Shown one piece after another: positions 27,042-36,213 of a stretch of 64,000 nt of DNA (position 1 is the stretch's first letter; each line of letters begins with the position of its first letter). Origin of the DNA: Tundrisphaera sp051175315 (GTDB lineage: Bacteria; Planctomycetota; Planctomycetia; Isosphaerales; Isosphaeraceae); contig NZ_CP195100.1 in the NCBI RefSeq assembly GCF_051175315.1, positions 5,952,001 through 6,016,000 of the forward strand, read 5' to 3'. A program made the translations under genes and the position numbers. The notes beneath the pieces were generated by a model. That model had not been told where the DNA came from. It searched no databases and saw nothing but the letters and a program-made list of their open reading frames with translations.

Positions 27042-27908
27042 CTACGGTAGGAACTGTTGATGACCGCCCCCGGTCGCGGTGCCCATGATCTCATGGACCG
27101 AAACGCATCCGAGGTGAAAGCCACCGTCCTTGAGAAGGTCGACCCCGTCGGAAATCATCAGCGTTTCCGCAGACCCGACCATGCCGAATCGCTCGGATTC
27201 CGAGGCGGCGAAGCGGGAGAGGCAGCGTCTCATTTCGGCGGCCCCACCGAACTGGAAGCCGACCTGCGATGCATAACGGGAGCAACCCTCCAGCTTGGCG
27301 GCGAAATCCTCCGCGGCCAGGCTGACCAATCGATCCGCTTGGTCGGCAGGGACCGCCGGGTCGGGCCGGGCGTCGGGGAACCTCGCCGCATAGGGGAGGT
27401 CGCGATACCAGGCCACCGGGCAGGCAGGTGTCAGGGCGGAATCTTGCATGGCGGCGATGACCTGCCGGTGGTCGACATGGCCGCCGACCCCCTGGGGGGC
27501 GAAGATCACGGCGGGCTCGTATCGACCGATCAGACTTTGGATGGCATCCACCAGAGGCTCGGCGATGCGATCCTCGGTACGCATGGGGCCGAACAACTCG
27601 GCCGGCGAACCGTATCCCCGGTGGGGAGCCTCGGGCAGGTCGAGCCAGAGCACCTCGGAGACCCCGAGGGCACGGCCGCACGCCAGATCCTCGTCGCGAC
27701 GGAGGGCCATGTAATCGACCTCCGGCCCCAAACCCTTGTCGAGCTGGCAGGCCAGGGCGAATCCGGCCGGATCGGGCACGCTCGCCGTGAAGGCGGTCGC
27801 CAGCACGACCCGCCAGCCCTGGCGGGCGAGCGAAGCGATCGTTCCGCCGCACGAGAAGGCGGCGTCGTCGAGGTGGGGCGAGATGACCAGGGCGGTCGTC
27901 TGAGACAT
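27042..27908 (-). CDS. PIG-L family (LmbE-like) N-acetyl-sugar deacetylase
   Basis: The protein has 288 residues. The zinc site is seen as SPHLDDAAFSCGGT (PHxDD, N-terminus) and VGGHVDHRQV (HxxH). Family members such as MshB, BshB and PIG-L remove the acetyl group from N-acetylglucosaminyl conjugates or act as amide hydrolases. It is the last gene of the eight-gene operon, 16 bp downstream of a GT4 glycosyltransferase. That GT/PIG-L order recalls mycothiol (MshA/MshB) and bacillithiol (BshA/BshB) synthesis. By inference it deacetylates the glycoside made by its neighbour. The exact substrate is unknown. Confidence 0.9.
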   Translation of the reverse strand: MSQTTALVISPHLDDAAFSCGGTIASLARQGWRVVLATAFTASVPDPAGFALACQLDKGLGPEVDYMALRRDEDLACGRALGVSEVLWLDLPEAPHRGYGSPAELFGPMRTEDRIAEPLVDAIQSLIGRYEPAVIFAPQGVGGHVDHRQVIAAMQDSALTPACPVAWYRDLPYAARFPDARPDPAVPADQADRLVSLAAEDFAAKLEGCSRYASQVGFQFGGAAEMRRCLSRFAASESERFGMVGSAETLMISDGVDLLKDGGFHLGCVSVHEIMGTATGGGHQQFLP

Positions 27909-27924
27909 CGTTCGACCACCCGAT

Positions 27925-29196
27925 TCAAAGGAGATGCGGTTGGAGCCGGAACCGGCACGACAGGTCGGAGGTCGCGACGGTGGACCCGCTCGGGTCGCAG
28001 AACTCGGTCCAGGAGTTGTCCACCGGCCGCACGGCGACCTCGGCGTAGGCCTGCTCGATCGTCCGGGTCACCGCCGGCCACGAGTAAAGGGACCGCACCT
28101 CATCGAGGGCGGCGCCCGCGAGTCGGCGTCGCAACGTGTCGTCGTCGAGCAGGCGGGCGATGGCCCCCGCGAGCGCGTCGGCATCCTTCGGCTCGACCAG
28201 CAGGCCGTCGCGGCCGTCTTCCAGGCAGTCGACGACGCCGACCGACCGGGTCGAGACGATCGGCAGCCCCGAGGCCATCGCCTCCAGGATGGTGTTGGAA
28301 AACCCCTCGGAGTAGGTCGGCGAGACGAAGATGTCGCCGCGACGATAGACGGAAGGGGCGTCGGCGTAGGAGGAATACCCGGCCAATTCGACCGCGTCGT
28401 CGAGCCCGAGGTCGGCAACCCGCCGGCCCACGGCCTCGACATCGGGGCCGATGCCGGACACGATCATCCGCAGGCGCCGGCCCCCGCAGCGGAGGGCGGC
28501 GAAGGCGTCGATCAGTTCGATGATCCCTTTCCGGGCGTCGACCCGGCCGTGGAAAAGCAGGACGGGCGGCTCGCGGAGGTCGCCGGGCACGGCCCCGTCG
28601 CGGGGGCGGAACCGCTCCGTGTCGGTGGCCCCGGGGATGATCGTGAACCGCTCGGGGGAGATCCCGTGCAGCCCGCAGACCTCCTCGGCGAACGAGGCGC
28701 TGCCGATCAGCAAAGCCCCGGCGTGCCCGAGCACGGCGCGGATCGCGTCGCGATGGGTCGAGCAGCAGGTGCCGACCCAGTGGCCGTCCCCCCCCTGGAT
28801 CGAGACCAGGTTGGGGATGCCAAGGCGTCGGCTGGCCTCCATCGCCGCCAGGCCGTTGGGATAGCCGTACTGGGCGTGGATCAGGTCGAACGGACGTCGG
28901 GCGTGCTCGGCCTCGACGGCGGCGACCATGGCGGACAGGTCAGCTTCGAAGTCGGCCGGCTCGCCCCGGCCCACGGCCTGCTCCCCCTTGGATTCGAGCC
29001 CGATCACCCGCACGCCCGGCACCGAAGGGGGCGGCCCGCCGCCATAGACCCGCACCCCGTCGGGGTCGGCCCGATATTGCGAGATCATCGTGACCTCGTG
29101 CCCGTCCCGGGAAAGTTGGCGGATCAGGTTCAGGGCATAGACGCTCATCCCGGAGATCGCCGGGAAGAATCGCCGGGAGATGAAGCAGATGTGCAT
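27925..29196 (-). CDS. GT4-family glycosyltransferase
   Basis: The protein has 423 residues with a GT-B fold. The N-terminal domain has MHICFISRRFFPAISGMSVY, the acceptor-side glycine-containing loop of GT4 enzymes. The C-terminal nucleotide-sugar domain carries the E-x7-E signature in PTYSEGFSNTILEAMASGLP, with FHGRVDARKGIIELIDAF before it. It transfers a sugar from an NDP-sugar with retention of configuration, as is usual for GT4. It sits 36 bp after the YcaO gene and 16 bp before the PIG-L deacetylase in one operon. The acceptor may be the cyclitol product of the upstream sugar-phosphate cyclase (inference). A surface-polysaccharide role is the alternative. Confidence 0.9.
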   Translation of the reverse strand: MHICFISRRFFPAISGMSVYALNLIRQLSRDGHEVTMISQYRADPDGVRVYGGGPPPSVPGVRVIGLESKGEQAVGRGEPADFEADLSAMVAAVEAEHARRPFDLIHAQYGYPNGLAAMEASRRLGIPNLVSIQGGDGHWVGTCCSTHRDAIRAVLGHAGALLIGSASFAEEVCGLHGISPERFTIIPGATDTERFRPRDGAVPGDLREPPVLLFHGRVDARKGIIELIDAFAALRCGGRRLRMIVSGIGPDVEAVGRRVADLGLDDAVELAGYSSYADAPSVYRRGDIFVSPTYSEGFSNTILEAMASGLPIVSTRSVGVVDCLEDGRDGLLVEPKDADALAGAIARLLDDDTLRRRLAGAALDEVRSLYSWPAVTRTIEQAYAEVAVRPVDNSWTEFCDPSGSTVATSDLSCRFRLQPHLL

Positions 29197-29232
29197 GGAT
29201 TGGCCACCGAGGATGGGGATTCGGGAGGGTCT

Positions 29233-30711
29233 TCAGGCGATCGCGGCCGAGCGGCCGGCGCGGACGACCTGCGCCGCGTGGCTGCTGGGCTCGCGATAGA
29301 GCGGGTACAGCGGGCCGACCGCCGCGTCGACGGCCCTCGGGTCGAGCCAGGCCGGGCCGCCGAGTCGCTCGGTCCCCGCCTCGTCGAGGATGACCGGCAG
29401 GCAGCCCGGGGGCGGCGTGCCGAGACCGACCATGGGGCTTCCCCGTTCCAGGAGCTTCCGCACGCCCCGGCCGCCGATCCGGCGATAGCTCATCGTCTCG
29501 ACCTCCAGGCCGGGGACGATCGCCTTGCATGCGAAGACCTCCCCGCCGGGAGGGGAATGGTCCACGTAGAGGACGTCGAGCCCGGCCTCCGCCAGACGGC
29601 CGGCGACGGTCGCGAGCCGTTGCTCGGGCGTGTCGCAGCGGTCACCGACCGAGGGCAACTTCGAGAACCTGACGCTCGACCGCTCCGAAAGCACCGAGTC
29701 CGCCAGGATCGCGCGGAGCCGTTCGCCCGTCGAGCCGATCCAGTCGACCATCGCCGCCAGGGCCCGGGGTTCCTCGCCGTCGGTGGAGAGGGTGGCCAGG
29801 TAGCCGTCGAGGTAGCCCGGCGGTGAGGCCGCGGCAACGGCGTCGAGCGGCCCGTGCATGAACGCCTTGCGGGCCCGGGCGGCGCCGAATTCCAGCAGGG
29901 CCTTGCGCAGGGCCCGGTCGCGGTCGGGATGGGCCGCCTCGCCGCAGGCGGTCAGCTTGATGGGGAGGTCGCCGTCCGGGTCGTCGTCGCAGCCGACGAC
30001 GTACAGGTTGGCCAGGCCGAACTCGGTACTGGCCAGCTTGGGGATCACCCGCAAGCCGGCCTCGCGGTAGCGGTCCAGCAGGGCCAGCGCCGAGGGGTCG
30101 GCCACGGCGTCGAGGTTCAGCACGACCCCTTGATCGAGGGCCCGGAACGAGAGGCCGTTGCCATCGCGCTGGAGCAGTTCCAGCAGGCCGTGGGCGAGGG
30201 CCTGGTCCCGCGACAGCCCGGCCCCCTGGCCGTTGGTGATCGGGGTGATCAGGGTCCTGATCCCGCCGAGTTGCCGGCGGCTGATCGCGGCGAATTCGAT
30301 GGGAACGAGGACCGAACTCGCATCGGATAGACGCCGCGCCTCGACCCAGGTCAGGGGCATGTCGGGCGAATAGGGCGAGCCGGCCGGGAGGCAGAGTGTT
30401 CGGGGATCGCAGACTCCATCGGGGCCGAGCCTCGCGGAGAGTTCGCGATGGCTCCCCTCGACTCGGCGGGCCCGGGACAGGGCGTCCTCGGCGTGGACGT
30501 CCTCCGAGAGTTCGCCGAGGGCCCCGACCATCGCCTCCTCGGGCGTGGCGCCGTAGCCGAAGCCGTCGAAGATGTAGTCATCGGGGAAGGCGTAGCCCGC
30601 CGCGACCACGGGAACGCCGAGTCGATCGAGCCCGCCATAAGCGAACGTCCACCGCCGGCCCTCCGGGAGGTTGCGGAGGTAGGCGTCGGCGACGCGGGTC
30701 AGGTCAGCCAT
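29233..30711 (-). CDS. YcaO family protein
   Basis: The protein has 492 residues. YcaO ATP-site signatures are present in order: FGYGATPEEAMVGALGELSE (51-70), NGQGAGLSRDQALAHGLLEL (160-179) continuing as LQRDG then FRALDQ, and a third block EAAHPDRDRALRKALLEFGA (259-278) followed by ARARKAF. Known YcaO enzymes phosphorylate an amide oxygen to form azoline, amidine or thioamide groups, mostly in RiPPs, and also act on ribosomal or McrA targets. No E1-like/ocin-ThiF partner, TfuA, SagB-type dehydrogenase or obvious precursor peptide adjoins it. The start overlaps the MBL-fold gene by 8 bp. A non-RiPP amide substrate is possible. The family call is firm and the role is open. Confidence 0.88.
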   Translation of the reverse strand: MADLTRVADAYLRNLPEGRRWTFAYGGLDRLGVPVVAAGYAFPDDYIFDGFGYGATPEEAMVGALGELSEDVHAEDALSRARRVEGSHRELSARLGPDGVCDPRTLCLPAGSPYSPDMPLTWVEARRLSDASSVLVPIEFAAISRRQLGGIRTLITPITNGQGAGLSRDQALAHGLLELLQRDGNGLSFRALDQGVVLNLDAVADPSALALLDRYREAGLRVIPKLASTEFGLANLYVVGCDDDPDGDLPIKLTACGEAAHPDRDRALRKALLEFGAARARKAFMHGPLDAVAAASPPGYLDGYLATLSTDGEEPRALAAMVDWIGSTGERLRAILADSVLSERSSVRFSKLPSVGDRCDTPEQRLATVAGRLAEAGLDVLYVDHSPPGGEVFACKAIVPGLEVETMSYRRIGGRGVRKLLERGSPMVGLGTPPPGCLPVILDEAGTERLGGPAWLDPRAVDAAVGPLYPLYREPSSHAAQVVRAGRSAAIA

Positions 30712-31552
30712 GGGCGGCGGTCTCCATCGGCAGGGGTTCGGTCGTCGGGCGGCCGGCGATCAGGCGATCGAACAGGGCCAGGGCGTCGTCGCGGCCGACG
30801 TTGGGCGCGAACTCGAACGGGGTGAACGCCCGGTCGAACGGGAGTTGCTCGTAGACGCGGCGGTAATGGGCCAGCTCCCCCTTGCTCAGGGGGATGTGGT
30901 AGTGGTAACCCTTGTGGCAGCTCAGGGCATGAACCCGCCCGTCCGCGTCGAAGTCGTCGAACTTGAGGCTGTCCCCCACGAACAGGGCCCGCCGGCCCTG
31001 GTCGTGGAGCACGCATTGACCCTCGTAATGGCCGCCGACGTGGTGGAGCGTCAGCCCGGGAGCGACTTCGTGCCGGTCGTCCGCGACGGTGGAGACGTGG
31101 AACGCCTTGGTGTAGCGCACGTCTTCCCGGTGGATCACCAGTTCGGGGCGGAACCTTTCCTGGAGCTGCCACAATGCCCCGTAGCCGTGGGGGTGCGAGG
31201 CCCCGAGCACGCGGATGCCGCCCAGCCGCTCGATCTGTTCCAGGGCATCGTCGTGGTAGAACGGGGCCCCCTCGAACGCGACGTTGCCGTCGTCGCGGAG
31301 GATCAGCCAGCCGGTCCCCGCCAGCCCGTATCGGGGCTCGCACCAGAAGCCCCAGATCCCGGGGGTGAACTCCTTCCATTGCGTCCGGACCGTCCCGGCC
31401 ACCCGGGCGGCGTCGGCGTAGTCCCAGCCGTCGGGGGGGAGGGCGTTGCGGACGTCGGAGCAGAGGACGCAGTTCAGCGTCATCGGGTCCTGCCGCTCGA
31501 ACCAGGTGTGCCAGAAGCCGCAGTGGGTGCAGGAGAGGTGCGTCAGCGGCAT
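30704..31552 (-). CDS. Metallo-beta-lactamase-fold protein with N-terminal zinc ribbon and altered metal site
   Basis: The protein has 282 residues from the ATG at 31552. A CxxC...CxxC pair (C8, C11, C28, C31) suggests a small zinc ribbon. In the MBL domain the usual HxHxDH is HPHGYG (H120, H122), so the Asp and last His are missing. Downstream ligands remain: GGHYEGQ (H175), FVGDS (D194) and a late His in CHKGYHYH. A mononuclear metal site or a redox or non-hydrolytic function is therefore likely. It overlaps the oxidoreductase by 10 bp and the YcaO gene by 8 bp, placing it firmly in the operon. A role in handling a thioester or labile intermediate is speculation. Confidence 0.75.
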   Translation of the reverse strand: MPLTHLSCTHCGFWHTWFERQDPMTLNCVLCSDVRNALPPDGWDYADAARVAGTVRTQWKEFTPGIWGFWCEPRYGLAGTGWLILRDDGNVAFEGAPFYHDDALEQIERLGGIRVLGASHPHGYGALWQLQERFRPELVIHREDVRYTKAFHVSTVADDRHEVAPGLTLHHVGGHYEGQCVLHDQGRRALFVGDSLKFDDFDADGRVHALSCHKGYHYHIPLSKGELAHYRRVYEQLPFDRAFTPFEFAPNVGRDDALALFDRLIAGRPTTEPLPMETAAHG

Positions 31553-32568
31553 GCCGCCTCCAGGAGCGCATGGTGGGCCAGGTCGGATGCCGGGGAGAAC
31601 GGGTAGGGACGGCCGGACAGGACCGCGTCGGCGAACGCCCCGGCCTGCTCGCCGAACGGGCCGCGGTCGGCCGCCCCGCCGAAGGGGACGGCCGTCGATC
31701 GCCCGGTTTCGGCGTCGACCCATTCCAGGGTCCCGCCCGGCGTCTGGCCCATCGTGTTGGTGGCCGTGGCCATGCCCCGCGTGCCGATCAATTCCAGCCG
31801 GCGGCGGGGGAAGCTGTCCGGGCAGTTGTAGGCGACGTGGAGCGTGGCGAGGGCACCGCCGCTAAATCGCCCCGCCAGCACCGCGCCGTCGTCGACGGCG
31901 TAGCCGTGGACGCGAGTTTGAGTCAATGCGATGAGCGACTCCCAATCGTCGCCGAGCAGCATGGCCAGCAGGTCGATGCCGTGGGGCGCCAGGTCGATCA
32001 GGGCACCTCCGCCGGCCCGGGCCGGGTCGACCCGCCAGTTGTCCGGCGCCCAGTCGGCCGGCAGCCAGCAGGCGTAGTGGATCCGAGCCTGGGCCACGAC
32101 GCCGAGCGTCCCATCGGCGACCAGATCGCGAAGCCGGACATGTGCGGCGTGGAACCTCTGGTCGTAGGCGGTCGCATAGACGACCCCGGCCCGATCGCAT
32201 GCCTCCACCATCCGCCGGGCATCGGCGAGCGTGGTCGCCATCGGCTTCTCGCACAGGACGTGCTTGCCGGCGGCCGCGCAGGCGGCGACGATCCCGGCAT
32301 GGGCGTGGTTCGGCGTGGCGACGTAGACGGCCTCGACCGCCGGGTCGGCCAGGAACGATGGGAGGCTGTCATGGGGTATGGCCACACCGCGATCGGTCGG
32401 AAGGGTTGCGGCCAGCCGAGCCATCGAGTGCGGATCGGGATCGAACAGCCCGGCGACGCGACCGTTGCCCGAGGCGACGATCCCCGGCACGCCATAGTCG
32501 CGTGCCACCCAGCCGCAGCCCACTACACCCCAGCCCAGGCGGCGGGTCCAGCCCGCATCGATGGCCAT
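31543..32568 (-). CDS. Gfo/Idh/MocA family NAD(P)-dependent oxidoreductase
   Basis: The protein has 341 residues from the ATG at 32568. The longer frame to 32721 lies in the methyltransferase gene and lacks homology features. The Rossmann motif is WGVVGCGWVARDYG, and the cofactor/catalytic motif CEKPMATT contains E107-K108-P109. A DLAPHGIDLLAML segment fits the HxxxD active-site region. Family members oxidise or reduce sugars and cyclitols (inositol dehydrogenase, glucose-fructose oxidoreductase). The start overlaps the methyltransferase stop by one base (TGATG). Next to a sugar-phosphate cyclase, cyclitol oxidation is the natural hypothesis. Confidence 0.9.
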   Translation of the reverse strand: MAIDAGWTRRLGWGVVGCGWVARDYGVPGIVASGNGRVAGLFDPDPHSMARLAATLPTDRGVAIPHDSLPSFLADPAVEAVYVATPNHAHAGIVAACAAAGKHVLCEKPMATTLADARRMVEACDRAGVVYATAYDQRFHAAHVRLRDLVADGTLGVVAQARIHYACWLPADWAPDNWRVDPARAGGGALIDLAPHGIDLLAMLLGDDWESLIALTQTRVHGYAVDDGAVLAGRFSGGALATLHVAYNCPDSFPRRRLELIGTRGMATATNTMGQTPGGTLEWVDAETGRSTAVPFGGAADRGPFGEQAGAFADAVLSGRPYPFSPASDLAHHALLEAACR

Positions 32569-33776
32569 CACCAGCGCTCCGGAAGGTCGAGCAGGATCCG
32601 TCGTCGCGCCAGGCGGGCCACCTCGTCCCGCTCCGGCCGCGAATGATCCGGGGGCGTCGGCTCCCCGATCAGATAGCCGGACGCCTCGGCGTATTCGGCC
32701 TCGAACCGGGGCGACGGCCAACGCGGCACCATTTGACCCCCTTGGTCGACCAGCAGTGGATTGACCCGGAGCGGGCGCGAGCCGGGGGCCGGGTCGAGCA
32801 AGGTCCGCCCGGTGTCCAGGCCGTCATCTGGCCAGGCCAGGGCGACCGCCTCGACCCCGGCAAGCGAACCGGCGTCTCGCGCCGGGGCCGGCGTCTCGGC
32901 CCAGGCCCAGCGGGCCAGTTCGGCGTCGTCGTACATCCGGCATCCCGGCAGCAGGCCGGCATACGCCTCGGGCGTCCAGGGATCGCCCGCGACACCGCGA
33001 TGGTCGAAGTCTCGGTTGTGTGCGTGGCCGATCAGGATCCGCCCCGCATCGCCCGCCGTCCGACGGAAGGAGGCGACGACCCCCGGCTTGTCGTCGAGGA
33101 AGTAGAACGCGTCGTGGCAGAAAACGGTCGGCGACGAGGACGCCCGCCCCAACGGCCACCCGGCGACCGCGTCCGCACAGACGAGACCCACGTCGCCCGG
33201 CACCACGAACCGGCGGGCCAGCCAGATCTTGGCGAACACCACGTCGAGGCCCAGGCAGTCGATCCCTCGCAGTCGCAGGTCGCGGAGGTAATGGCCGATC
33301 CCGCAGGCCACCTCGACCACAGGCCGACCCGGGGGCGCGTGCCTCCCCAGCAGAGCGAGCCCGGACAGGTAGGTCGGGGCCGACCAGCGATAGGCGAAGT
33401 AGTCCGCCACCGGGCCGAATCCCAGCGCCCGCATTGCGTCGCGAAGCGTGCCATCTCCTTCCGCCGCGTCGATGGCCCCAGCAATTGAGGCCGCGTCGGG
33501 GGGCGGGGTGCGGGCGAAGTCGTCCTGATCGGCCAGCAAGAGGCCCAGGGCCGATCGAGCATCGCGGGAATCCAGGGCCTCCAGGGCGTGTTGACGCAGA
33601 TGCTCACGACCCACCCGGAGGAACGGGATCCCCTCGACGACGGGCCAGCGGCCCCCGCCCTCGCCGACGAGCGAGTGGGGCGAGTCGGGCCGAAGCGGGG
33701 TCGCGTCCTCCGGGTCGACGAGCGCGCAGCCGCATCGCTCCCCCACCCGGGCGGAGGGGCCGGTGATGGTGCTCAT
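32568..33776 (-). CDS. Class I SAM-dependent methyltransferase with Trm112-like N-terminus
   Basis: The protein has 402 residues from the ATG at 33776, which overlaps the upstream HD gene by ATGA. A frame extending to 34394 is a shadow of the HD gene. The N-terminal ~55 residues (CALVDPEDATPLRPD, then RWPVVEGIPFL) resemble the Trm112p-like domain with most cysteines lost. The SAM motif I is VVEVACGIGHYLRDL (153-167) with the acidic ribose-binding residue in LGLD. A post-domain of about 150 residues has no recognised motif. It probably O-, N- or C-methylates the small-molecule product of the operon. The target is unknown. Confidence 0.85.
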   Translation of the reverse strand: MSTITGPSARVGERCGCALVDPEDATPLRPDSPHSLVGEGGGRWPVVEGIPFLRVGREHLRQHALEALDSRDARSALGLLLADQDDFARTPPPDAASIAGAIDAAEGDGTLRDAMRALGFGPVADYFAYRWSAPTYLSGLALLGRHAPPGRPVVEVACGIGHYLRDLRLRGIDCLGLDVVFAKIWLARRFVVPGDVGLVCADAVAGWPLGRASSSPTVFCHDAFYFLDDKPGVVASFRRTAGDAGRILIGHAHNRDFDHRGVAGDPWTPEAYAGLLPGCRMYDDAELARWAWAETPAPARDAGSLAGVEAVALAWPDDGLDTGRTLLDPAPGSRPLRVNPLLVDQGGQMVPRWPSPRFEAEYAEASGYLIGEPTPPDHSRPERDEVARLARRRILLDLPERW

Positions 33777-34692
33777 GGAAGCAGCCCCGCATCGCCCAGG
33801 ACATCGAGGTGGAACGCCTGGATCGGCCCGGGATGGACGAGATCGAGGTCGACGAGTGCCTGATCGATCCGGAATCCCGCGGCTCGGGCGTGGTAATCCA
33901 TTTGCAACACCCGGTCGAGCACGTCGGCGGCATGGAACGCCCGAGCCTCGGGGGTGTCGGCATGGGGCAAGATGAGGCGGGCCCGGGCCACAACCTCGGC
34001 CAGCGCCGGCGGCAGCTCGCCCATCGCCCGGGCCGTGAGCCGATCCATGATCGGCCCGAGGTGCCGGCCCAGAAGCTCCTCGCCGGCGAAGCCGGAGTCG
34101 GGAAGCTCCGCGTTGTGGAGGTGGTGCGACAGCCCGGCCAGGAACGGGATGGCCGGGTCGGCATCGAACGACGACGCGACGAGCACCGCGTAGACCGCCG
34201 TGACGTAGCAATGGTCGGCGTGGCTCTCCGCCGGCTCCAGGATCAACCTCGGGTGGCCCGGGCGCGTCGCCCCGGCCCTCGGCTGATCGGCGAGACGGCC
34301 GACCCATCCGGGCAAGGGCTCCAGCCCTCCCGGATCGGCCGGGAGGCCGCCGACCGCCTCCCCGAGACGGTCCCGGATGCTCGGATCGAGGCATTCCGCG
34401 AATGAGTCGACCCCGGCGCGGAGGACCTCGATGGACTCGGTCTCCGAGAGGCCCGCGTCCGCGAGCACGGCCGCATCGATCGCGCCGAGGCGGGCGGAGG
34501 CGACCCCCGAGGCGGCCTCGGCCCAGGCCACGCGGGCGGGGTCCGCCCCGGAGATCAGGGCGGCCCAGGCCCGGGCGAAGCCGTGCGCCGCGACGCTGCC
34601 AGCTCGGCCGGCCCGGCGGATCCGCTTCAGGTCGTTGATTTCGCCGAGGAGCGGGCGGAGCCGGCCAAACCCCATCACCCGAGGAGGACCGC

Positions 34693-34696
<4 letters not shown>
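33773..34696 (-). CDS. HD-domain-like protein (putative phosphohydrolase)
   Basis: The protein has 307 residues and is mostly helical. Candidate HD-type metal ligands are H159/H162 in ESHADHCY, the cluster SHHLHNAELPD (H191-N195, D200) and H255/D258 in FHAADVLDRVLQ. The spacing resembles HD hydrolases, though the central pair is HN rather than HD, so catalysis could differ. The start overlaps the stop of the cyclase gene (ATGA at 34693-34696), and its stop overlaps the methyltransferase start in the same way. A phosphatase step after the sugar-phosphate cyclase would fit the pathway idea. The family call is moderate. Confidence 0.6.
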
Positions 34697-35922
<1,226 letters not shown>

Positions 35923-36213
35923 CGACGACGTCTCCGCGAGGATGGCCGGGGACGAGGGCCCCGTCCGAATCGATCAATTCTGGGATGAATGGTCTTGTAG
36001 GCGGCCGCATACGTTCGTCCACCCTTGAGGGCGATCCGAAACCGTTTTTCGATGGAATGGCCCGTCGCGGAGGTCGGGGATCGGGTCCATGCCGGGGGCC
36101 GCGGCCGATCCCAAAATGGTGGACAAACCCGAGTTGGGAGACGCCGGGAGGTTGACCACAGCCCGGAGCGTCGGCAGCATGGGTCCTCCGCCCGGTCTCC
36201 CCTGGTCCTGCCG
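35923..36213. promoter_or_regulatory. Divergent promoter region, cyclase operon / MFS transporter
   Basis: This is 291 bp between divergent starts, so it must hold promoters for both the eight-gene operon and the transporter. I see no confident hexamers or operator palindrome. Short ORFs on either strand are possible here, but none has a convincing ribosome binding site or RiPP precursor look. Confidence 0.5.

Noticed and set aside
26815..27042. tRNA-Ser as an integration site for a mobile element covering the adjacent operon
   Set aside because: I see no integrase, no duplicated tRNA 3' end and no direct repeat at the far side within the window.
27042..29196. GT4 plus PIG-L pair as a mycothiol or bacillithiol locus
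   Set aside because: No MshC/BshC-type ligase or MshD is present, and the upstream genes do not belong to those pathways. The similarity is kept only as an analogy.
32568..34394. A 608-residue methyltransferase extending to 34394
   Set aside because: The N-terminal 200 residues are a frame-shadow of the HD gene. The ATGA overlap at 33773-33776 gives the true start.
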